This document shows positions 55,677 through 64,000 of a DNA stretch of 64,000 bases, one piece after another. Source of the stretch: Anoplolepis gracilipes (lineage: Eukaryota; Arthropoda; Insecta; Hymenoptera; Formicidae); NCBI RefSeq assembly GCF_047496725.1, contig NC_132980.1, positions 2,051,001-2,115,000 of the forward strand, given 5' to 3'. A program made the translations under genes and the position numbers. Position 1 is the stretch's first letter, and every line of letters starts with the position of its first letter. The notes beneath the pieces were generated by a model that saw nothing but the letters and a program-made list of their open reading frames with translations, did no database searches and was not told the DNA's origin.

Positions 55677-57589
55677 ATAATTCGTAATTTTGTTTATAAT
55701 TTTTATATAGTGTATAATTTTTTATTTGATTTCGTCATATCGTTCCGACAATAATATTTATTATTATTATTATATTATTATATTATTACATTAAATTTTA
55801 TTATTATTATTATTGTTGTTGTTGTTATTATTATTATTATTATTATTATTTATCCGATTTGAACGCACTTCTCATTATTATTATTAATATTATATTTTAT
55901 TATTTTATTATTGTTATTATTTTCTTTTTAGTCTTTTTAATTTTAATAACATTATTATTATTTGTTTATAATTATTATTATAATTATTATTAATTGATAT
56001 CTTACAGGTTAATATTTACGTATAAAATATTTCTGAACATTCTTTTCTTTGCATTATCCTACGAACAACTAACTATTTTTTCCAACTCAATAAAAAATAC
56101 TTATACATTTATTAAAATGTATTACGTCATGAAACTTATTTCAACTCATAGATATCGATAGTCGTTTTAAATGTACTTTTATGACGTCGTCTGTCGTACC
56201 TTACGTATTTTTTCCTGATGCTTCTTTCTTATATTCTTTATTCAATATTTGTCACGAGCTTATTCAATGACTGTGACAGCTTTTATTCTGAGTTTGATAA
56301 GTAATATCAAAATGGCTTTAATGGGTTTAATTTAACTTTCCATGATGACTAATAAATGATATCGTTAATAGCTTCGCAGATAGCATGCACAAATACCCGT
56401 ATCCGAAATAATTTTTGGAATGTATTTAAATATTAAAAAATGTTATTTTTTTGTAATACAGTAAATATTATTATAAATATCTATGTAAATTTATAATAAT
56501 ACATCACTAAAAAAAAGACTTAGCAGTTTAAAAATAGCGCAATTTGAGAGTATAAAAAGTGTTTTAGATTTTTATTTTAAAAAGTGTATATAAATTTTAC
56601 ATGTATTTTTAATAGAAAGAAAGAGAAAAGAGGAGAGAGAAAGAGAGAGGGGGGAGAGAGAGAGAGAGAAAGAGAGAGAGGGGGAAAATAAATTGTTCTC
56701 TTTAATACATTTACGTTTATATATTCCATTGTTAAAGCTGCTCCAAATATTTTCCAGTAATAGTTTTAAACGTTTAATTAAGTTTTAAATGAGTTTTTAA
56801 TGTAATAAAAACACTTGATTGTCATATTGTTGATACTGACTATGTAAAAAGCTGCTGTATAACATCTATTAGAGAGAAGTGTAAAATACTCATGTACTCC
56901 CCTATCTTAAATAAGTTCAGTAATAAATAGGGTGCCAATCGTGATTAAATATGTGAAAAAAATGTGAGCGTGTCATCGGAATAAATAATGTGCGCGTATA
57001 GCTAGATTAAAGTAAGTAACTTATATTCACGATCAGTTGTTATTTAAAGCTCAATCATATAATATACAAAAATAACGCAAGTCGGCTTCACACGCTCTTT
57101 TTTGTCGGTGATAACCAAATGGGATTTTACAATTAAAAAACAAATTGCTTTATCCGTATATACATTTTTATTCTTAGAATTTAATTCTAGATATTTATCT
57201 ATGAAAAAAATTTGTAAACATTGATCTGGCATACAATTGAATGTACTAACAGAGAACACTGTCAAAATACAGCGATAGAGTAGTTCTCTTATGAAGAATA
57301 TCAATTATTAAATTAATGCACGCTGTCCGCGTGATTTCTTAACTCGTAACTACTAGTTTTATTTTGCTACTGACGGATAATTATGTGCAATTTTGATGCT
57401 GGACCTTTCGTAAGTTAAGGTATTCTTTTTGCGAAGGAGCATATTTTGTAAGCACTTAAGAAGGGGCCCTCAACAAACTGTCGTGTATAGCTGTACAGCA
57501 GATAAAATCTGTTATGATCTACAATATACTGAACTACAAAGAAAAATTGAAATTTTTAAATTTATTAATTTAAAAATTTTATCTTCCCT
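55677..57589. other. A+T-rich intergenic stretch with simple repeats
   Basis: ATT/TTA trinucleotide runs at about 55755-56000, and a GA-rich run (AGAGAGAGGGG) at 56610-56690. No gene seen. Confidence 0.6.
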
Positions 57590-57740
57590 AACAGTATTCT
57601 AATAACAAGTTCAAATTTTTTTGTATGGAACTGAGGATGCGAAAGGAAGAAAGCTTTATCTGTCTGGTAGATAAAGCTTTCTTCCTCTCGCATCCTCGGT
57701 TCCATACAAAAAATTTTGAACTTGTTATTAGAATACTGTT
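57590..57740. repeat. Near-perfect 151-bp hairpin
   Basis: Arms of 72 bp starting AACAGTATTCTAATAACAAG are reverse complements with only about three mismatches, separated by a 7-base loop (GTCTGGT). Typical of a very young minimal foldback element or of a hairpin-RNA locus. It has no CAGGGTG-type ends and no obvious target duplication. Confidence 0.9.
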
Positions 57741-57959
57741 GGGGAATTGCTATCTACTAAAATTTATATTCAATAACGCTAACCAACGTTAAATATTTGA
57801 CGGAAAAATACAAGATTAAAATAACATCACGGAAACATACTTCTTCCTTTACGGTTCCGTTCCTACCATCCATCACTGAACAATTCATTAATATAACAAA
57901 AGTTATTAATGTAAAAGTGGCATACCTTAGCTTAAATAAATTAAATGAATTTATTAAAA
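57741..57959. other. Spacer, no gene recognised
   Basis: A minus-strand frame (RYATFTLITFVILMNCSVMDG) looks signal-peptide-like and is followed by GTATGT, but it lacks an in-frame ATG, so it is not called. Confidence 0.3.
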
Positions 57960-58830
57960 GGTCCACAAAGACATAGTTTCTAACAAATTTAAGACAAATG
58001 TAGTGTACAAAATTAACTGCAAAAACGGTAACGGCTCCTACGTTGGACAGACATTCCGAATGTTAAAAACGAGATTACCAGAATATAAGCTCCACATTAA
58101 TAAAAACAACATTAGCAAATCAGTGACAGTCACAGACCCAAATATAACCATGACTTTTACTGAGATAACGCACAGATTTTGGATGAAGTATATTTTTACA
58201 GTAAAAGACTTATTTCTGAAATGCTATTCATAAAAAGGCAGTCTAACGGCTTAAATTTGCAAACCGGACACGGAGAATTTATCAGCTGTATATTATGACG
58301 TGATAAACAAACTCTCAAAAATTTGAATGTCACGAGACGACACATATATAAGCTTTTAATTTTCGTTGCTCTTTGACAGTAATCGATCGACTCACGACTT
58401 TTTAACTACTTTAATTTCTGGACTGTTTTATTATTGAAAATATTTATTGTAAGTAAGAAAAAATTTTGTACGGTTTAGTGACTCTGATTTTACTATTATA
58501 CCTATCAATTATATATTAACAACACATAAATTAATCTTATTTACAGGATTCAATTGGTATTGTAAATCGAGTCACTATTCTTGGAAAATATTTCCTGATT
58601 TAAAAACCAAGAAGTATTTTTCATCAAAATTTGTTACTACCCAACTTGTCATCACACTACACATAATTTATTCGATCTAACAACTGCTTTACTTTTTACT
58701 ATCTTACCTCTATGTCAACGATATTTATTATATTTTTCTTGTTTTACGCTGAAGAAGTCATAAAAAATGGGTTTAAACGTCCACCTTAATTTAGAGTTAA
58801 CTTCTCTAATTGTATCAATACATTAAATAT
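57960..58830 (+). mobile_element. Second Penelope-like remnant
   Basis: The GIY-YIG endonuclease start TNVVYKINCKNGNGSYVGQT at 57990-58055 resembles the copy at 12511-13665, but the second cysteine of the CxxC pair is lost. Coding-like sequence continues to about 58330 with several stops. A GCTGAAGAAGTC...GGGTTTAAACGTCC motif at about 58748-58783 matches the 3'-UTR pattern of the other copy. The 5' end is truncated. Confidence 0.7.
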
Positions 58831-59085
58831 TATAATATATTTGTTTTTTTTATTATAGAACATTTGAATTGTCTTGTAACTGTTACTTGCGATACGTTTG
58901 CTCTCTACAGCCTTATTATTGTGTTATTATAAAAAATTTTACATTTTTCGGTAAATTAGCTGTTAGAATGATGGCAACGCTGAGCTAGCGTTTCTCGAAG
59001 TGCTACGACGGTTTTAGAAGTGTCAAAGAAAGTGTCAATTGTATCAGATAATTGTGATATTTTCTTTTTATTAAAGATGTTATAA

Positions 59086-59790
59086 TATGAATAATATTAA
59101 ACATAAAATGAAGAGTAATGTGAGAAAAAATAAGCGACAATTTGTGAAGGCGAAAGTAAAGCAGCGCATTCAAAATGTTATGAACTCTACAAAGAAAAGA
59201 TTCAATGAAATAATATTATTAACTAATTATTAAATAATTGAGACAATCGGCGTAATGTAACTGTAATTTATTTATACTTTTTACAGGAACTTGCTTTTCC
59301 AAATTATTTAATTTTTTAAAGATGTCGACTTGTTGAGATTAATTTTGCAGCTGAAGTGTGGTGCAACGTTTGTGACATTATCACTAAAAAATATCAAATC
59401 GGAACAACTGTTTGGTCTTGCAAAAATCTTTCAAGTTCAATGTAAAATATGCAATAGGATTTACTTTGTTCACACTATTCATCACAGATTTAATGTACCA
59501 TTTTGTTTGACATTAGTTGCAAATTAGCTATTGGTAAAAAAAATAATACATTTTTTAATGAAAAAAGAAGACAGAAAAAATCTATTATGTTATAGCGTTC
59601 TTTGATGCCAGAATTGGCGGAGTTCAAATAAACTCAATCTTATCAGCAATTAATGTACCAACATTCACGGTTATATATCAAAAAGGTATGAGCGTATCGT
59701 AGGTCCAGCTGTGGTACTTGAGAGTTGCCAGAAAAATGTTCGTCAGGAGATTGCATTAATAAAAGCTCGTAATAAGTTATACATTACATG
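59086..59790 (+). pseudogene. Third Mutator-like transposase remnant (N-terminal part)
   Basis: An ATG at 59086 opens a basic segment (NVRKNKRQFVKAKVKQRIQN). About 59345 onward encodes, in changing frames, a cysteine-pair block (WCNVCDIITKKYQIGTT; CKICNRIYF) and a part like the domain ahead of the transposase in this family (FDARIGGVQINSILSAINVP; GPAVVLESCQKNVRQEIAL). Ends near 59780. It is distinct from copies 1 and 2 and heavily decayed. Confidence 0.45.
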
Positions 59791-61103
59791 TTTTTTATTT
59801 TTATTGCAAGAAACCCTATACGGCTAAAAATTAATTACTCGTTCTTTTCTCAGTGTATACAGTGTATAAGTAAAGCTTTGCAAAATGTTTTACAATCTTT
59901 TTTTTTTTTCTTTCTTCGTTCTCTCTTTCTCTCTCTTTCTCCCCCCCCTCTCTCTTTTCACCTATTCTTCATTTTCTTGAACTTCACAGAAAACGTCTTT
60001 TCCTTTTTTTTTCTTACTTTTGATAATTTTTTGTTTTGCCTTTAGCTTTAAAAATTTAACATTAATAATATTAATTACTTAATATTATTAATGTTAAATA
60101 TTTAAAGCTATTATGTCTCCTTTTTTCTTCTTTCTAGCTTTCTCTTTTAATATAAATTTGAATTAGGTGTTAAATATATAATATAATGAGAGAGTTATTC
60201 ATACGTCACATACTATATACATACAATATATCTTTTTTATTGTGCCCATAGTCGTTAGGAAAGGGACTTTTCGGGATTTTATCTGTCTAAAGGATTAGAA
60301 TCCACCTACTGAGTAAAGACACTACGCTTTTAGTAGAAAAATATATTTCGTCGACGTTTTACACAGAACTTATACTACTTTATGCTAAACATCCGCGATT
60401 ATGGTAGTCGGTTGTGATACATGTAATATATTTGACAATTAAAAACGACTGCGATGCTTCTTGCGATCAGTTTATATATTGATAATTTAATTAAAGAGGA
60501 ATGCAGTGACCCTGGATCATCTTGTGGTCCGCGATTCTATCTATGCCAATATTTACTCATGCTTCAAATTTGATTTGCTTTATTTTCGTCACGTCTTACT
60601 TCGTTTTATTATCTTATCAATTTCTTGTTTAATCTTTCTTTGTTAATTTAGTGTTTCTTAATATCTTAATTTTGAGTACTTTACTTTGCTCTATATTTAA
60701 TAGATCTCATAGTATGCATTATAATTTATCTACCAACAAAGTGCTATATGTTACAACAATTAATATATATTTTTATTTTTAGAAACATATAAATACGGAT
60801 ATTGCAGTTAGATATTGCTGGATTGGATCAACTTAACTTGTTTTAACTTAACTGGCATTCATGTTTTATCTATATGCATGAAAACTATTTACTGAATGGT
60901 TCCGTGTTTTTGCTAAAGAGAAAACCATTTTCATAAAACGTAATATACATTTTTCCAATATATTGTTAATAAATTGTAAAGATTATTTTGCTAATAAGTT
61001 GTTATTGCAGAAAATTTATCTCTTTAGATAATCAAAACAAACTCTTAAAATTCACCAGCTGTAAATAAAATGGATTTCACAAATTGTTTTAAGAATAAGA
61101 AGA

Positions 61104-61164
<61 letters not shown>

Positions 61165-62160
61165 GAAGAAAAAGAAGAAAAAGAAAATATAATAAAAACA
61201 AAAGAGAAATTAAGAAACAGACAAAATTTTCATAGCTTGTAAATCAATTTTTGTAAAGTTTACACTATGTGTTTCGCATGTGTGCAAGGAGAATATTTTT
61301 TTAGATAGTTTAAGAGTAAGCTGTCAAAATCTATTAACTGAAGAGAACATTTTTTGTTCAGAGAAAATAAAAAAGGAAAGGGAAGGAAAAGATATTATAA
61401 GACATTATATAAGAAAATTAAATGAAGGAAACATGACAGAAAAGAAAAAAGAGAAAAAAAAGAAAACCAGAGAAGAAAAGAAAAAAGAATAGAAAAAAAA
61501 GAAAAAAAGAGAAACAGAAGCCGTTATTATTTTCAGTCTTATTAAAATATAATTGTATATTTTATTTCAAAATTCTATTTATATTGAGATATTCTTTTAT
61601 TCTTTATTATTGAGTATATAGTTTATTAAAGTAATAAGTCTTATATAATATGCTAATCCTTTCATTTTTTTCAATTTGTTTCAAATTAGTTTCGTGTTTT
61701 ATTTTATGTAACCAATTAATAATTCTGATCAAATTGTGAATATTATAAAAATTAGTCTTTTCTTCTTAATTATTTGTGCACTGCTATAAGATTTATTTTT
61801 AACACACTCATTTAATTTCTATATTTATAATTTAAGCAGGATTATTAATTAATTAAATTAAAGAAAACACGAAATGAGTTTAAAACAAAAAAAGCTGGAA
61901 TGTTATATAACATATATTACTTTATAAGAAATAGAATAGTTTATTATATATATTTAATAATAAAAAATAAAAAAATTACATTCTTTATATACACATATTT
62001 ATTTATTTATCTATTTATCCATTTATCTATTTATCTATTTATCTATTTATTTATTTATTTAGTGTGATCGGTATATTCAATTTTAGCGGGATTGATCAGT
62101 AGCTGATGGAATTGACCCGCAGCACATATTTGGCACAACTGATTATTTATTTCCAACTCA
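59791..62160. other. A+T-rich stretch with polypyrimidine and GA repeats
   Basis: Polypyrimidine tract at 59896-59965; a small perfect hairpin (TAATATTAATTACTTAATAT) near 60060-60100; GA repeats at 61095-61165; a purine-rich block 61370-61520; tetranucleotide ATTT/ATCT repeats at 61995-62062. No gene recognised. Confidence 0.6.
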
Positions 62161-63510
62161 ATTTGCCAAAGTTAATTGCACTAAATGCGAAGATCCACGC
62201 CACACAAAATTATCACAAAAAATCGACAACATAACTGACGGTAAAAACCTCGGCGTTCAGTCTCACACGAAACGGTGAAGGGAGAGGTTCATTCAGAATA
62301 CAGAGATGAGAAGATGGAGAATGATATTAATATAATCTGAAAGCTCATGGAAAAAGAAGAGAATACATTACAATAGAAGATATTACAATAGAACATATGT
62401 TACAATAAAAAAATGAACACAAATACGTATTTCAAATCACAACGATAGTTGAAAATAATATGCGCTCGCAAAGTTACGTAAATGAGACTATAGTCCACGC
62501 AGCATTGACATGCGCGCCAACGATCAAGAACGTGTGAGGTAGATCGAAGGTCAAGTGAACGGCAAATGTCGGCAAATTCCGAACGGGAGGAAAGAAATAA
62601 AGCGAAGATACATCCTCGGTGTAACAAAAAATCGCGAAATTTTTTAATTATGCGTTCGTCCTCGACGCGGCTACGTACACTGAAATCACAAACTCGAGTG
62701 TGCGGCGGAATAAAACGGGATTATACAAAATCGTAGATGATAATTGACGATGACAATAATGCTGTTGTTTCTATTACCTGCGCGAAAGTGAGACACAAAA
62801 TGCATGGAAGGTTCGTCAGTCGTATACAGTTAATATCACACAAAATACACGTAACTCACACATGTAAACGCGAGTACTAATATACGGAAATGAAATATAA
62901 TACCGCACGTAATAACACGAACAAACACGCGACAATTTCACGAATGCGCAGACACTACAGTTCCTGATGAAGTTGTGATCTTAAAAACAAAAGCGCGGAT
63001 GAATAACTTTGTCCGTCGATCTTTTAGAATATGCAAAAGAACGTGAATGAACGCAAAAGAATATCCAAAAGGCATGAAAATCAAACACGACATCTAAAGT
63101 ATTAACTGCGCTCCACCTGAGCAATAGCGAAATTGTTGACATATAGAGTCATTCGTCTCACCGATCTCGAGAATTCAACACCGATAATTTCTCCGATAGC
63201 CAAAGTTTCTGCGTCCTCGTTGCTTGCACGCTCACCGAACAGTGAAGAGCGAGAGATTCTAAGGAGATCGGTGACTTATTTCTACCAAAATCTGTCGCGC
63301 CCTGATTGGCACAAAGCTGTGATCATTATCCTGCATTCTAGCAGTGCCTAGATCCTTCAGACCGCGGGAATTTCAGGCCGTACAGAAACGAATTTTTGGT
63401 TGCAACCGCCTCTCACCCCGCCTGCATTTTTTGCGGGCACGAGATATCCGTTCGTTACAGCTCTTGTCGACCACCAAAGACCCGGCTCAAAAAGTCCAGA
63501 ACTATTCCTG
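62161..63510. other. Less A+T-rich region, possible regulatory sequence
   Basis: Balanced composition with more CpG than its surroundings (for example 63360-63480), and no long convincing frame. It may be the promoter or 5' untranslated region of a gene outside the window; no element can be named. Confidence 0.3.
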
Positions 63511-63982
63511 CAATATTTAAATTAGATTAATAATGTTGAACACTATCTTTATTAATACATATGCTGTCAAATTATTATTGCGTGTGTAAGATAACATATA
63601 ATGCATCTTTAAGAATAATTTGATTTGTTAAAAAATAGCAAGAGTTATATGCAGAAAATATTTATGAAATATATGATTTGTCTTGTTAATAAAAATTCGG
63701 TGAATATACTTATACACATACAATTAAATATAATTATATACATTCTTTTACAATTTACAACGAACCAAATTATTTACAAAGATGTATTTATAAAGATGCA
63801 GAGACAAGTTATATTGAGAGTTTGCAATAATCCAGAAAGTATATAGTCATTCCTTTATACAAATTTCTTTATAAGTAAACTCTTTCGGCAATATTTAAAT
63901 TAGATTAAAAATATTGACTCCAAATTATATTAATGTTTACGCTCTTAAATAATTATTGTATGCAAGATAACATATTGTAGAT
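63511..63982. repeat. Direct repeat pair, ~95 bp each
   Basis: 63512-63605 and 63889-63982 share AATATTTAAATTAGATTAA and TGCAAGATAACATAT-type segments in the same order and orientation, separated by A+T-rich DNA. Possibly a tandem duplication or element ends. Confidence 0.5.
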
Positions 63983-64000
63983 ATAGAAGATAGCTTTTAA

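Noticed and set aside
57840..57966. Signal-peptide-like exon on the minus strand
   Set aside because: No in-frame ATG, and no second exon found.

Overview
The window looks like a transposon-rich intergenic stretch of a hymenopteran insect genome, probably an ant. This is inferred from its high A+T content, a spliced insect histidine acid phosphatase gene, and abundant Tc1/mariner-type elements with CAGGGTGTC ends next to Polinton, Helitron, Mutator-YqaJ, R1 and Penelope relatives. Only one gene looks like an ordinary host gene: a six-exon histidine acid phosphatase on the minus strand (49709-53638). Nearly everything else recognisable is mobile DNA in various states of decay.

Layout. 1-1493: three abutting foldback elements with CAGGGTGTC ends. 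2087-4908: a broken hAT (ZBED-type) transposase, itself split by a 923-bp Harbinger-like element with a 3-bp target duplication. 4910-6990: A+T-rich, no recognised gene. 6991-7459: a 469-bp CA repeat. 7696-10542: two mariner-like ends, an R1-clade reverse transcriptase fragment, and a gag gene with tRNA-Pro primer site and LTR of a minus-strand LTR element. 10543-21182: Helitrons, one of them with a decayed Rep/helicase gene, satellite-like tandem units, two accessory spliced genes and a nested Penelope-like insertion with an 11-bp duplication.

22165-39971 is the centrepiece: a full-length 17.8-kb Polinton (Maverick). It has 1.3-1.5-kb terminal inverted repeats, a near-perfect 6-bp target duplication (CCATTG/TCATTG), and genes for major and minor capsid proteins, maturation protease, a pVI/pX-like basic protein, packaging ATPase (5' truncated), retroviral-type integrase with chromodomain, protein-primed family B DNA polymerase, and several unrecognised proteins. 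Three of its genes contain good spliceosomal introns. Most genes carry stops or frameshifts, so it is an old, virus-like resident that cannot act by itself. Gene order from the left: a spliced gene of unknown role, an unknown conserved gene, the capsid block (all minus), then ATPase, fibre-like and repeat proteins and integrase (plus), polymerase (minus), and two more plus-strand genes near the right end.

39972-48370: two Mutator-like transposons coding for a transposase joined to a YqaJ exonuclease and a Ulp1-type protease. The second is broken by a solo LTR and a tRNA-derived SINE, each with clear target duplications, and large foldback elements lie between the two copies. 49192-49528: another solo LTR. 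49709-53638: acid phosphatase, with a mini-mariner in intron 2. 53640-64000: sparse A+T-rich DNA with a 1-kb inverted repeat, a near-perfect 151-bp hairpin, a Penelope remnant, a third Mutator-like remnant and simple repeats.
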